DNA of 64,000 nucleotides. Source: Shimia sp039969785. Its GTDB lineage: Bacteria > Pseudomonadota > Alphaproteobacteria > Rhodobacterales > Rhodobacteraceae. Positions 8,507 to 16,740 of this stretch are shown here, piece by piece (the first letter of the stretch is position 1; the number at the start of each line of letters is the position of its first letter). Position numbers and translations under genes: made by a program. Below the pieces are notes generated by a model. That model saw only the letters and a program-made list of their open reading frames with translations, made no database searches and was not told the DNA's origin. Location of the stretch: positions 62,001 through 126,000 of the forward strand of contig NZ_JBDVNC010000013.1 in NCBI RefSeq assembly GCF_039969785.1, read 5' to 3'.

Positions 8507-8752
8507 CCGGTTTGCTCTGTGAATCCCTTAAACCCGGGTAGGGTCAACTTAATGCGCGTACGTAGGACCGGGGCCAAAGGCATTGAGTGATACTTTTGAT
8601 CGCCGGTTTCTACTGAAAGCAGGTTAATGATCTGGTTTCATTGAGTAATGGGGATCGGCAATGCGTCGGTATTACGTCGGTATTGGGACGGTTTCATTTC
8701 CCGCTTTGTCGCCTTAACGGATCGGATGCAACCCTCAGAGATTATCCACAAA
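8507..8752. other. Intergenic region holding a short repeat element and a DnaA-box-like 9-mer
   Basis: No convincing gene. It contains the element at 8661 listed separately, which could encode an 18-residue peptide (MRRYYVGIGT...) ending at a TAA at 8715-8717. A perfect DnaA-box 9-mer, TTATCCACA, sits at 8742-8750. A single box in 64 kb can be chance. Confidence 0.35.
8661..8684. repeat. Intergenic 11-bp direct-repeat element, copy 1
   Basis: Two units of CGTCGGTAT spaced exactly 11 bp apart, preceded by GCAATG. A second copy with the same GCAATG and the same 11-bp period is at 43023. Upstream of both there is GTTAA followed by NNATCTG. The function is not recognised. It may be a protein-binding direct repeat (one helical turn) or the start of a tiny ORF beginning MRRY. 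Confidence 0.4.
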
Positions 8753-8784
8753 AAAAGGGGCGCCGTTTAGGTGCCCCTTTCTCA
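8753..8784 (-). terminator. Intrinsic terminator after the aldolase gene
   Basis: Read on the minus strand: arm AGGGGC, a loop, arm GCCCCT and then seven T residues. It starts about 25 bases beyond the aldolase stop codon. Confidence 0.85.
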
Positions 8785-8805
8785 AAATCACGAGGAACGT
8801 CGGAG

Positions 8806-9699
8806 TTAACCGGCGATCGATGCCTGATAGATGCTTTCGATAGAACCACCGATGGCGGCGTTGAATTCATCTTCGCTTTGCTGAGCGCTCAGACCTTCGG
8901 TCAGAGCGCGGCTGAAGCTGGCGATCATGCCTGTGTTCTGAGACAGACGGTTGTTGGCTTCATCCCGCGAGTAGCCGCCCGACAGTGCCACAACTTTCAT
9001 CACACGTGGGTGCTGAATAACGGGCAGGTATTGATTGGCGGTTTCGGGCAGAGTGAGCTTGAGCATGACCTGCTGATCTTCGGGCAGGGCGTCCAGCTCG
9101 GCGGTCAAAGCGTCCAGCAACAATTCTTCGGCTGCGGCTTTGTCAGCAATTGTGATGTTCACCTCTGGTTCGATGATCGGGATCAGGCCGTGGCCAAGGA
9201 TCTGTTTGCCGATTTCGAATTGCTGCGCAACGTTGGCTTTGATGCCGTCCGCGTTGGCGGCGTTGATTGTCGAGCGCATTTTGGTTCCAAACACACCTTT
9301 GGACACAGCACGTTCGAGCAGGGCATCCAGTTCGGGCATTGGCTTCATCAGTTGAACGCCGTTCTCTTCGTCTGCCAGACCTTTGTCGACTTTAAGGAAA
9401 GGTACAACGCCGCGCTTTTCCCACATAAATGTAGGGGTCGGGATGCCGTCGATGTCGCGGTCCATGGTCATTTCGAACAGAATGGCGCCAACCACCTTAT
9501 CGCCGGTAAAAGCCGGGGCCTGTGCGATACGGGCGCGCATGCCGTGGATCAGGTCAAACATTTCTGCATCAGAGCTGTATGCATCTTCTTCGATGCCATA
9601 GAGGCGCAGGGCTTTGGGCGTGGAACCACCGCTTTGGTCGAGCGCGGCAACAAAGCCCTGTCCGGAGGAAATCTTATCGGCTTGAGATTGTTTTGACAT
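8806..9699 (-). CDS. fda: Fructose-bisphosphate aldolase, class I (Fda type)
   Basis: 297 aa. It interconverts fructose-1,6-bisphosphate with dihydroxyacetone phosphate and glyceraldehyde-3-phosphate through a Schiff base. Class I family features are SSGQGFVAALDQSGGSTPKAL near the N-terminus, the acidic/arginine stretch ILFEMTMDRDIDG, IIEPEVNI in mid-protein, the Schiff-base lysine segment VMLKLTLPE, and the phosphate-binding ALSGGYSRDEAN. It lacks metal-binding class II motifs. It lies downstream of pgk on the same strand, separated by 119 bases containing two hairpins, so the two may be co-transcribed as a glycolytic/gluconeogenic pair. Confidence 0.92.
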   Translation of the reverse strand: MSKQSQADKISSGQGFVAALDQSGGSTPKALRLYGIEEDAYSSDAEMFDLIHGMRARIAQAPAFTGDKVVGAILFEMTMDRDIDGIPTPTFMWEKRGVVPFLKVDKGLADEENGVQLMKPMPELDALLERAVSKGVFGTKMRSTINAANADGIKANVAQQFEIGKQILGHGLIPIIEPEVNITIADKAAAEELLLDALTAELDALPEDQQVMLKLTLPETANQYLPVIQHPRVMKVVALSGGYSRDEANNRLSQNTGMIASFSRALTEGLSAQQSEDEFNAAIGGSIESIYQASIAG

Positions 9700-9730
9700 A
9701 TTGGGTCCCGCTAAAAAATTTTGATCGGTT

Positions 9731-9780
9731 CAGCCCGGAAAAGGGCTGTTGCTCCGCTTTTAGTTCAGCCAAGCGGAGCA
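9731..9780. repeat. Two adjacent hairpins between pgk and fda
   Basis: CAGCCC-N6-GGGCTG at 9731-9748, then a 10-bp perfect inverted repeat TGCTCCGCTT/AAGCGGAGCA at 9750-9780 with an 11-base loop. Neither is directly followed by a T-run in the transcribed direction. The six-T stretch lies about a dozen bases beyond. They may act as an intercistronic processing or partial termination site. Confidence 0.5.
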
Positions 9781-9818
9781 TGCAATTGTGATGGCGCTAA
9801 CCATGCGCTGGATAGCTG

Positions 9819-11012
9819 TTATTGCTGGTTCAATGCGGCGACACCGGGCAATTCTTTGCCTTCCATCCATTCCAGAAAGGCACCACCAGCTGTTGAGATA
9901 TAGCTGAAGTCGTTGCCAGCACCTGAAGCGTTCAGCGCGGCGACGGTATCACCGCCCCCGGCGACAGAGACAAGGTTGCCCGCTTTGGTCAACGCGGCCG
10001 CCTGGAGCGCGGCGGCATTGGTGGCCGCATCAAACGGTTCCAGTTCAAACGCGCCCAGCGGGCCATTCCAGATCAGGGTTTTGCAAGTCTCAAAGACTTT
10101 CGCAACAGTCGCGACGCTGGCAGGGCCGGCATCCAGGATCATGGCGTCAACCGGGCAGGCGTCGGCAGCAACAGTTTCGTTTTCGGCATGCGCCTTGAAG
10201 TCGCGCGCGACAACCACGTCAGTGGGCAGGACGATTTCGCAGCCAGCCGAACCCGCCTTGGTCAGGATCGCAGAAGCGGTGTCAGTCATGTCGTGTTCGG
10301 CCAGAGATTTGCCAACGTCGATGCCCTGGGCAGCGAGGAAGGTATTGGCCATACCGCCGCCGATCACCAGATAGTCGACTTTTTCCACGAGATTGCCCAG
10401 CAATTCGAGTTTGGTTGACACTTTGGCACCGCCCACAACCGCAACAACCGGGCGCTTGGGTTCGCCAAGCGCTCCTTCGAGTGCGGAAAGTTCGGCCTGC
10501 ATCAGTCGACCGGCGCAGGATGGCAATGCGCGGGCCAGACCTTCGGTTGAGCTGTGGGCGCGGTGGGCTGCGGAAAACGCGTCGTTACAATAGATGTCGC
10601 CAAGTTCGGCCATTTCGGCGGCAAGGTCTGGATCATTTTTGGTTTCGCCCTTGTGGAAACGCGTGTTTTCCAAAAGCAGCACCTGACCGGGTTGCAGCGC
10701 GTCAACGGCGGCTTTGGCTGCGGGGCCTTTGCAATCGGCGGCGAAAACCACAGGTGCGCCAAAGGCGTTTTCCAGCGCGGGCGCGAGTTGTTGCAGGGAC
10801 AAGGCATCGATGCGCTCTCCGCCCGGGCGGCCGAAATGGGCCAGCAGAATAGGCTTGCCGCCACCGTCAAGGATATCGCGCACGGTTGGAACAATGCGAT
10901 CAATACGGGTCGCGTCGGTGACAACCCCATCTGAAACCGGCACGTTGATGTCGACACGTGTGAGCACGTTTTGACCAGCGAGGTCCATTTGATCGAGCGT
11001 TTTCCAGGCCAT
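9819..11012 (-). CDS. pgk: Phosphoglycerate kinase
   Basis: 397 aa, normal length. It transfers phosphate between 1,3-bisphosphoglycerate and ADP. The N-domain holds the substrate-binding RVDINVP (with the conserved Arg and Asp) and LLAHFGRPGG, then LLLENTRFHKGE. The C-domain holds the nucleotide-binding VVGGAKVSTKLELL, IGGGMANTFL, WNGPLGAFE and the C-terminal GGGDTVAAL...FSYISTAGGAFLE. The start ATG follows a TAGGAGA ribosome binding site. It lies upstream of the class I aldolase. No gapdh gene is adjacent. Confidence 0.97.
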   Translation of the reverse strand: MAWKTLDQMDLAGQNVLTRVDINVPVSDGVVTDATRIDRIVPTVRDILDGGGKPILLAHFGRPGGERIDALSLQQLAPALENAFGAPVVFAADCKGPAAKAAVDALQPGQVLLLENTRFHKGETKNDPDLAAEMAELGDIYCNDAFSAAHRAHSSTEGLARALPSCAGRLMQAELSALEGALGEPKRPVVAVVGGAKVSTKLELLGNLVEKVDYLVIGGGMANTFLAAQGIDVGKSLAEHDMTDTASAILTKAGSAGCEIVLPTDVVVARDFKAHAENETVAADACPVDAMILDAGPASVATVAKVFETCKTLIWNGPLGAFELEPFDAATNAAALQAAALTKAGNLVSVAGGGDTVAALNASGAGNDFSYISTAGGAFLEWMEGKELPGVAALNQQ

Positions 11013-11182
11013 TGGCGGTCTCCTAAAATCAAAAGTTGCGCCTTACCTAGCGAAAAGTCCCGTCGGGTCAATCTTCAAAACCCCTGTATGAGCGGTGGAT
11101 TGCGGCTTATCGGGCTGCATTCTATTGGCATTCCGGCTGTGGGTGATTAACTACGCGGCAAGATAGAAAACAGGAGTGCCCC

Positions 11183-11695
11183 ATGGCCGAGATCAAAGAC
11201 CCCGAAAACACCATTCTGATGGAACTGAAAGACGGCACCGTCAAAATCGAGCTGATGCCCGATATTGCGCCGGGTCACGTCGAGCGGATGAAAGAGCTGG
11301 CACGTGCCGGGCATTATGACAATGTGTGTTTCCATCGTGTGATTGACGGGTTCATGGCGCAAACCGGTGACGTGGCCAACGGCAACATGGAAAAAGATTT
11401 TAATCTGCGGTCGGCCGGAACCGGGGGCAGCGATCTGCCAAACCTGAAAGCCGAGTTCAGCCGTATCCCGCATGATCGTGGCACCATTGGCGCAGCGCGC
11501 AGCCAGATGCCCGACAGCGCGAATTCGCAATTCTTCATCAACTTCAGCGACAACCATTTCCTGAATGGTCAGTACACGGTTTATGGCCGTGTGATTGAGG
11601 GCATGGATCTTGTTGATGCGGTTGTTCGCGGCGAGCCGCCTGCGAACCCGGACCGGATGATCAGCGTAAAGGTGGCGTTTGATGTCGATGCTTAA
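11183..11695 (+). CDS. ppiB: Cytoplasmic peptidyl-prolyl isomerase, cyclophilin type
   Basis: 170 aa. It catalyses cis-trans isomerisation of Xaa-Pro bonds. The active-site core reads FHRVIDGFMAQTGD, followed by GGSDLPNLKAEFS, GTIGAARSQMPDSANSQFFI and NGQYTVYGRVIEGMDLVD. It begins MAEIKDPENTILMEL with no signal peptide, so it acts in the cytoplasm. The next gene, an exported paralogue, begins inside its last codons. Confidence 0.93.
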   Translation: MAEIKDPENTILMELKDGTVKIELMPDIAPGHVERMKELARAGHYDNVCFHRVIDGFMAQTGDVANGNMEKDFNLRSAGTGGSDLPNLKAEFSRIPHDRGTIGAARSQMPDSANSQFFINFSDNHFLNGQYTVYGRVIEGMDLVDAVVRGEPPANPDRMISVKVAFDVDA

Positions 11696-12236
11696 GCTGG
11701 CGCTTGGATTTGCCCTGGCTGGCGCGCCCGCGCTGGCCACGGAATTGCAGATCGAGATCGCGGGTGAAGGTGCCAATGGCGTTGTGACCATTGACCTTTA
11801 CGAAGATGTGGCTGAGCTGCACGTCGAACGTATTGCAGCGCTGGCAGAGCAGGGCGCCTATAACGACGTTGTCTTTCACCGGGTGATTGACGGCTTTATG
11901 GCGCAGACGGGTGATGTTCAGTACGGCAAGTTGGGCGCAAACCTGAGTGGCGCCGGTCGCGGTGGTTCGGACCTGCCGGATCTGCCTGCTGAGTTTTCTT
12001 CACTGCGGTTTGAGCGCGGCGTTGTCGGCATGGCACGCTCGCAGAACCCAAACTCGGCCAATTCGCAATTTTTCATCATGTTCCAGGACGGTGATTTCCT
12101 GAACGGTCAATACACCGTTGTTGGTAAAGTGACCGACGGTATGGATGTTGTGGACGCGATCAAGCTGGGCACAGGACAGAATGGTTCTGTTGTTGGTCAG
12201 CCTGATGTGATGAAGAAAGTCACTGTTAAACAATAA
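11682..12236 (+). CDS. Exported peptidyl-prolyl isomerase, cyclophilin type
   Basis: 184 aa. The N-terminus is a signal peptide (MSMLKLALGFALAGAPALA, cleavage before TELQIEI), so the enzyme should fold proteins in the periplasm. The catalytic core is intact: FHRVIDGFMAQTGD, GGSDLPDLPAEFS, GVVGMARSQNPNSANSQFFI, NGQYTVVGKVTDGMDVVD. It overlaps the preceding cytoplasmic paralogue by 14 bases, pointing to translational coupling. Starts at 11682 (ATG) and 11688 (ATG) are both possible. A strong terminator follows. The pair looks like a tandem duplication with different cellular addresses. Confidence 0.92.
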   Translation: MSMLKLALGFALAGAPALATELQIEIAGEGANGVVTIDLYEDVAELHVERIAALAEQGAYNDVVFHRVIDGFMAQTGDVQYGKLGANLSGAGRGGSDLPDLPAEFSSLRFERGVVGMARSQNPNSANSQFFIMFQDGDFLNGQYTVVGKVTDGMDVVDAIKLGTGQNGSVVGQPDVMKKVTVKQ

Positions 12237-12255
12237 GATAGAGTGCTTTTGCACG

Positions 12256-12290
12256 AACCGGGCCCAATGTAATTTGGGCCCGGTTTTTTT
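12256..12290 (+). terminator. Intrinsic terminator after the cyclophilin pair
   Basis: Arms AACCGGGCCCAA and TTGGGCCCGGTT with a short loop, followed by a T-run. It begins about 20 bases after the stop codon. Confidence 0.93.
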
Positions 12291-12383
12291 ATGCGTTACG
12301 GATTACCTGACAGGGTTGTGAACAGGATTGGTTTCAGGAATGTGCGGTTCCGGCGCACACTGTGGAAACCGGAGGATCACACT

Positions 12384-13349
12384 ATGTTCAAAGCCATTGC
12401 CAGCGCGCTGTTGATTGCTGTTGCGGCACCTGCTGCTGCAAATCCTGATTTCTGGAAACATGAATGGCCTGATACGGATTTCAGCAGGACAACGGTTGAT
12501 AACTGGGTTGAGATCCTGTCAGGCGGGCCACCTAAGGATGGCATCCCAGCGCTGAGTGATCCTCAGTTTATCCGGGTGGCAAACGAAAAAGACATCATGG
12601 TGACCGAACCCGTGGTGACGGTTGAGATCAAGGGCGCCGAGCCGCGCGCCTATCCGATCCGATATCTGACATGGCATGAAATTGTGAATGACCGCGTGGG
12701 TGGCGTTCCAATTGCAGTCACGTTTTGCCCCTTGTGCAATTCAGCAATTACGTTTGACCGGCGGGTGAAGGGTAAAGTTTTGACCTTTGGCGTGTCGGGC
12801 AAGCTGCGCAATTCGGATATGGTCATGTATGACCGGGAAACCCAAAGCTGGTGGCAGCAGGCCATTGGTACCGGCATCGTGGGTGAAATGTCCGGGGTCA
12901 AACTAGCGGCCATGCCAACCTGGATGGAAAGTTGGGGACAATTCAAGGCCCGCCACCCGAACGGGCTGGTGATGGCAGAGCCTGCGCATGCGCGCCGCTA
13001 TGGCAGCAATCCCTATGTGCGATACGACAGTTCAGCGCGCCCTTTCCTGTATAGCGGTGAAGTTCCGCCACATAGTATCCCGGCGCTGGCGCGCGTCGTG
13101 CGAGTGGGCGACCGGGCCTGGCCGCTTGAACGGTTGGCCAAGGCGGGCGTGGTTGAAGAGGCGGGTGTGACGATCAGCTGGCAGGCGGGCCAGTCGTCGG
13201 CATTGGATGACGAAACCATCGGGCGAGGGCGCGACGTTGGGACAATCCGGGTGCGCGACAAAAAAGGGCAGGATGTGCCACATGATGTCATGTTTGCATT
13301 TGCCTATCATGCATTCTGGCCAGATGGGCAGTGGATGCTGGGACGGTAG
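12384..13349 (+). CDS. DUF3179 domain-containing secreted protein
   Basis: 321 aa from the ATG at 12384, which is preceded by GGAGGA. It has a signal peptide (MFKAIASALLIAVAAPAAA, then NPDFWKHEWP). The rest matches the DUF3179 family: YLTWHEIVNDRVGG, the conserved cysteine motif VTFCPLCNSAITFDRRV, FGVSGKLRNSDMVMYDRETQSWWQQ and AMPTWMESWGQFKARHPNGLVM. The two Cys in CPLC could bind metal or form a redox pair. The family's function is unknown. It stands alone between a terminator and the Hint-protein gene. Confidence 0.85.
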   Translation: MFKAIASALLIAVAAPAAANPDFWKHEWPDTDFSRTTVDNWVEILSGGPPKDGIPALSDPQFIRVANEKDIMVTEPVVTVEIKGAEPRAYPIRYLTWHEIVNDRVGGVPIAVTFCPLCNSAITFDRRVKGKVLTFGVSGKLRNSDMVMYDRETQSWWQQAIGTGIVGEMSGVKLAAMPTWMESWGQFKARHPNGLVMAEPAHARRYGSNPYVRYDSSARPFLYSGEVPPHSIPALARVVRVGDRAWPLERLAKAGVVEEAGVTISWQAGQSSALDDETIGRGRDVGTIRVRDKKGQDVPHDVMFAFAYHAFWPDGQWMLGR

Positions 13350-13706
13350 GCTGCTCACAGGTAGAGCATTTGGTTTCGGTGTTATCGGTAAGGTATTGCA
13401 AATAAACATTTTAAGTTGAAAATACTGACCTGACTGACTTCGCTAACAAGGATCCAGTTTTGGTCGGTTTTTCGGGCCACTATGTAGAACTGGCACCACC
13501 TCTGTTTTCTTAACTCTGTTTTCACAATAGTGACGCAACTGTGTTCTGATCCGCTTGGGATGCGGGAAATCTGTGTGTGATGACATTTTGTGGCCATCAA
13601 CTATCACCAAATCGGCCACGGCATTGCCTAGTGTGGCCCAATTTATGCGGCAGTTTGAACATGTCGGGCAATAGTGGCCTGAGTTTTTGAGTGTTCAGGG
13701 CATATT
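13350..13706. other. Intergenic region before the Hint-domain gene, no gene seen
   Basis: About 357 bases, clearly more AT-rich than the neighbours (for example around 13395-13440). No open frame with family-like features was found on either strand. It probably carries the promoter of the Hint-domain gene. I could not assign promoter boxes with confidence. Confidence 0.35.
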
Positions 13707-14687
13707 ATGGCAATCGAGACAGTACAGGTTTATCGAATAACGAGCGGGGACAGCACGTATCCGCATTTCGGAAATTTTGGAATTTCTGACGCCGGTCAGA
13801 TTTCGATTGATGATTCCAACGGATTTCGTGACGGTGAATTCGGCGACTTTACGCATACTGGCGGATCAGACGTGCCCGATCAGGATGTTGTCAGTTCGAC
13901 AGTGACAGGTATCAGCAACGGCGACCTGATGGATTTGCGGTATAAATATACCGTTACCGGGTCAGATGGGTCCAGCGGTACAGTATATTTTCTGGCCTCG
14001 AACGGTCAGGCAAATTACGGACCTTTGATCGTATCCGATTTCCCGCTTGACCCAGCGGTGACGTATACGTTCGGCACATTTAACACTGACGGCGCAGTGG
14101 ATTATGATGATCTGGTTGTGTGTTTTACCGCCGGTACGCTGATCGTTACTGACAAAGGGCAATTCCCGATTGAGACATTACGAGAGGGCGATTTTGTTCT
14201 GACCCGTGACAATGGATTTCAACCGCTGCGTTGGATCGGCACCAGAACCGTGAAGCCCAATGCCAAGACAGCGCCCATATTGTTGGCGGGGGGGACACTT
14301 GGCAATCACGCGGATCTGATCATTTCACCAAATCACCGCATGATGGTACGGCCGCCCAGTTCTGAGATGTTCTTTCAGGAACCCGAAGTTTTGGTCACGG
14401 CGAAAGGGTTGATCGGGATGCAGGGCGTGACCCGATTGGACGTCGAACAAGTCACTTATGTGCATATATTGTTTGATCGCCACGAATTGGTGTTTGCCAA
14501 CGGTGCCCCAAGCGAGAGTTTTCTTCCCGGACCGCAAGCGATGAACGCGCTTGAAGCAGAAACACGTGACGAGGTGCTTCAGTTGTTTCCGGAACTTGAT
14601 CAGGCTGACAATGCCTTGGCACAGGCTGCTCGGGTGTGTCTGAAACCTTACGAAGCCGAAATACTGCGGAAGTTGCTGGCGGCGTAG
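13707..14687 (+). CDS. Stand-alone Hint-domain protein
   Basis: 326 aa. Residues 1-135 form an uncharacterised, Asp/Gly/Thr-rich, beta-rich N-terminal part with no signal peptide. A Hint_2-type domain (Hedgehog/intein fold) then begins at VVCFTAGTLIVTDKG, with the candidate nucleophile Cys at its first position. It continues IETLREGDFVLTRDNGFQPLRWIG, SPNHRMMV and VHILFDRHELVFANGAPSESFLPG. About 50 residues follow (DEVLQLFPELDQ...LRKLLAA), without a classic His-Asn splice junction. In the Rhodobacteraceae such domains often end large secreted calcium-binding proteins. Here it is a small independent protein. The ribosome binding site is weak. Autoproteolysis is plausible but not shown. Confidence 0.8.
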   Translation: MAIETVQVYRITSGDSTYPHFGNFGISDAGQISIDDSNGFRDGEFGDFTHTGGSDVPDQDVVSSTVTGISNGDLMDLRYKYTVTGSDGSSGTVYFLASNGQANYGPLIVSDFPLDPAVTYTFGTFNTDGAVDYDDLVVCFTAGTLIVTDKGQFPIETLREGDFVLTRDNGFQPLRWIGTRTVKPNAKTAPILLAGGTLGNHADLIISPNHRMMVRPPSSEMFFQEPEVLVTAKGLIGMQGVTRLDVEQVTYVHILFDRHELVFANGAPSESFLPGPQAMNALEAETRDEVLQLFPELDQADNALAQAARVCLKPYEAEILRKLLAA

Positions 14688-14715
14688 GACAAGTTCGCCG
14701 GATAACCAGAGCCCA

Positions 14716-14745
14716 ACAAAAAACGCCACCCAATGGGTGGCGTTT
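14716..14745. terminator. Bidirectional terminator between Hint-protein gene and bactofilin
   Basis: Arms AACGCCACCC and GGGTGGCGTT around AAT, flanked by a run of A residues on the left (T-run on the minus strand) and TTTCGGTTT on the right. It serves both convergent genes. Confidence 0.85.
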
Positions 14746-14766
14746 CGGTTTGATCTTGATTTAGGC

Positions 14767-15276
14767 TCAGGCCTGAGGCGCTGGCTTTTTCTTTGGCACC
14801 GGGGGGGTGCCCGGGGTCTTGGTCAGTGGGTCGTCCTGACGCTGAACCGAGCCTTCGAAATGCGCGCCGCTTTCAATAGCGATCGTCTTGTGGATGATGT
14901 CGCCTTCGACGCGTGCGGTCGAGGTGAGGCGCACTTTCAAACCGCGAACGCGGCCCACGATGCGGCCATTGATCACCACGTCATCAGCCGTGATTTCGCC
15001 TTTGATCGTTGCGCTTTCGCCAATGGTCAGCAGATGTGCGCGGATATCGCCTTCGACAGTGCCTTCGACCTGAATGTCGCCGGTTGTCTTCATATTGCCA
15101 GTGACGTGCAGATCAGCAGACAACACCGATGCGGGTGGTTTTGCCTTGGGCGCAGAGGCCTTGAATTCGCTGCCCTTTGAGGGTGCGGTCGGTATACCGA
15201 CAGAGGCTGATGCGGCAGGTTTGGCCGGATCGGCAGATTTTGGTGCGGGTTCGTTGATTTTGCTTTTAGAAAACAT
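14767..15276 (-). CDS. Bactofilin (polymer-forming cytoskeletal protein)
   Basis: 169 aa. A proline/alanine-rich N-terminal tail (MFSKSKINEPAPKSAD...) is followed by the central bactofilin beta-helix: SVLSADLHVTGNMKTTGDIQVEGTVEGDI, ATIKGEITADDVVINGRIVGRV, TARVEGDIIHKTIAIESGAHFEGSV. The C-terminus is Pro/Lys-rich. Bactofilins polymerise without nucleotide and position cell-wall enzymes. Its start codon lies inside the end of the upstream M23 peptidase gene (11-base overlap), so the two are translationally coupled and probably work together, as described for LmdC/BacA-type pairs in alphaproteobacteria. Confidence 0.9.
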   Translation of the reverse strand: MFSKSKINEPAPKSADPAKPAASASVGIPTAPSKGSEFKASAPKAKPPASVLSADLHVTGNMKTTGDIQVEGTVEGDIRAHLLTIGESATIKGEITADDVVINGRIVGRVRGLKVRLTSTARVEGDIIHKTIAIESGAHFEGSVQRQDDPLTKTPGTPPVPKKKPAPQA

Positions 15277-16582
15277 CTCTTCCAGCCTTGATAAATGTCA
15301 TCGGATTCACGGCCCGCCCATTCACGCGTATTTCATAATGCAGATGCGTGCCGGTCGAACGTCCAGAGTTGCCCATATCACCAATAAGGTCGCCACGCGA
15401 GACCCTTTGGCCTTTCTTTACGCGGATTTTTGCCAGATGAGCGTAGCGGGTCTCAATCCCGAACTCGTGCTGGATCTTAATCAGGCGTCCGTAACCCGAC
15501 AACCAGTCGGCGTGAATGACCACACCGTCGGCGGTTGCGTGGATCGGTGTGCCATATCGGGCAGCAAAATCAGTGCCTTTGTGCATGCGCCCCCACCGGA
15601 CACCAAAGCCAGATGTATAGCGAAATGCGGACTTGAGCGGATTGGCGAAGGGCGCAGTTTCAGCGGCGATGCGATACATATTGAGCTGGTCCATCTGGTC
15701 CAGCAACCGGTTTGCACGCACGGCTTCCTTGGTCAGCTCGCCGCCCTTGGTCGAAAAAGACAGCGGCAGCATCGGTCCGCCTTGTCCATCATAGCCACGC
15801 CGAACTTCTTCCATAAGCGAGTCGGTATTCAGTCCGGCGGCGCGGAACATCTTGGTCAGAGGTTCAACCGACACCGTCATGGCGTCTTCTAGCTGGCGGA
15901 AAATCTGGTCATTCTTCTCTTCCAACAATGCGAGGTCGACCTTCATCTCATGGGCCGCTTGCAGTGCGGCTTGAGCGTCGGCAATAACCTGGTCCCGTTC
16001 CTGAGCGGTTTCGGCCAGTGCATCGGACAAGAGGTTCAACATGTCATTGCTGAGCGGTGTGCCCCCGGCGAGGGCGGTTGCAGATTCAGATTGAGCTTCG
16101 TCGAGCTTGCGCAAGTCGGCCAACGCGGCTTCGCGTTCTTTCATAGTACGGCGCAGCGTGGCCTGAATGACCTCGATACCGGTATCCAGTTCGCGGCGTC
16201 GGGTTTCCGAGGACAACAATTGCGATTGCATTACGGAAATCTGTTGCAGGGCAGTGTTGAACCTGTTTTGGGCGGCAAGCGCCTCGTCGGTGCGGGCATC
16301 GCGTTCATCAGACAGTTCGTTCAGGCGCAGCTCATAAGTCAGCTGATCACGTCGGGCCTGTTCGCGAAAATTTCCGGACCCAATGCTGTCCATTAACAAG
16401 ATAGCAGTCGCAATAATGGTCCAGGCCACAATTACGGTTGAGCCGAAGAATGCGACAAGCTGCGTGCTGGGCTTCAGGCGGATGAAACGGGTATCGTTGT
16501 CGGATCTGAGAAACAGCCGTCTTTCCGGAAAATAACGTTCCAGAAGCGCGTGCATTTTTATTGCGAGTCGTGTTCTCACCAT
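15266..16582 (-). CDS. Membrane-anchored M23 peptidoglycan endopeptidase (LmdC-like)
   Basis: 438 aa from the ATG at 16582 with AAGGGA upstream. A short cytoplasmic N-terminus is followed by one membrane segment (about 40-65, FFGSTVIVAWTIIATAILL) and a long periplasmic coiled coil (about 75-230, rich in Arg/Glu/Gln). The C-terminal LytM/M23 domain follows, with the zinc-site motifs RMHKGTDFAARYGTPI (HxxxD) and HLHYEIRVNGRAVNP (HxH). LytM enzymes cut peptidoglycan cross-bridges. Topology and the overlapping bactofilin gene resemble the LmdC-BacA morphogenetic pair. The coiled coil could instead make it an EnvC-type activator, but the zinc ligands appear complete. Confidence 0.88.
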   Translation of the reverse strand: MVRTRLAIKMHALLERYFPERRLFLRSDNDTRFIRLKPSTQLVAFFGSTVIVAWTIIATAILLMDSIGSGNFREQARRDQLTYELRLNELSDERDARTDEALAAQNRFNTALQQISVMQSQLLSSETRRRELDTGIEVIQATLRRTMKEREAALADLRKLDEAQSESATALAGGTPLSNDMLNLLSDALAETAQERDQVIADAQAALQAAHEMKVDLALLEEKNDQIFRQLEDAMTVSVEPLTKMFRAAGLNTDSLMEEVRRGYDGQGGPMLPLSFSTKGGELTKEAVRANRLLDQMDQLNMYRIAAETAPFANPLKSAFRYTSGFGVRWGRMHKGTDFAARYGTPIHATADGVVIHADWLSGYGRLIKIQHEFGIETRYAHLAKIRVKKGQRVSRGDLIGDMGNSGRSTGTHLHYEIRVNGRAVNPMTFIKAGRDVF

Positions 16583-16740
16583 ACCAAGTCCCTTGTCCCA
16601 TCCCCATGGTTGACGCTCTTGAGCGGTGGCGCCTCGGAGCAAGGTATTAACGGCAGGTTACTGATCGGGCAAGGAAATTGACCCCAACCATACGGGATGG
16701 TTTGTCGCGCCTGTGTGTTTTGGGCAGCATATTGCCGATA

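Noticed and set aside
8742..8750. Perfect DnaA box TTATCCACA, possible origin
   Set aside because: Only one box, no cluster, no AT-rich unwinding region and no dnaA or repABC gene nearby.
8641..9696. Plus-strand open frame across the aldolase gene
   Set aside because: Antisense shadow of fda; no family features.
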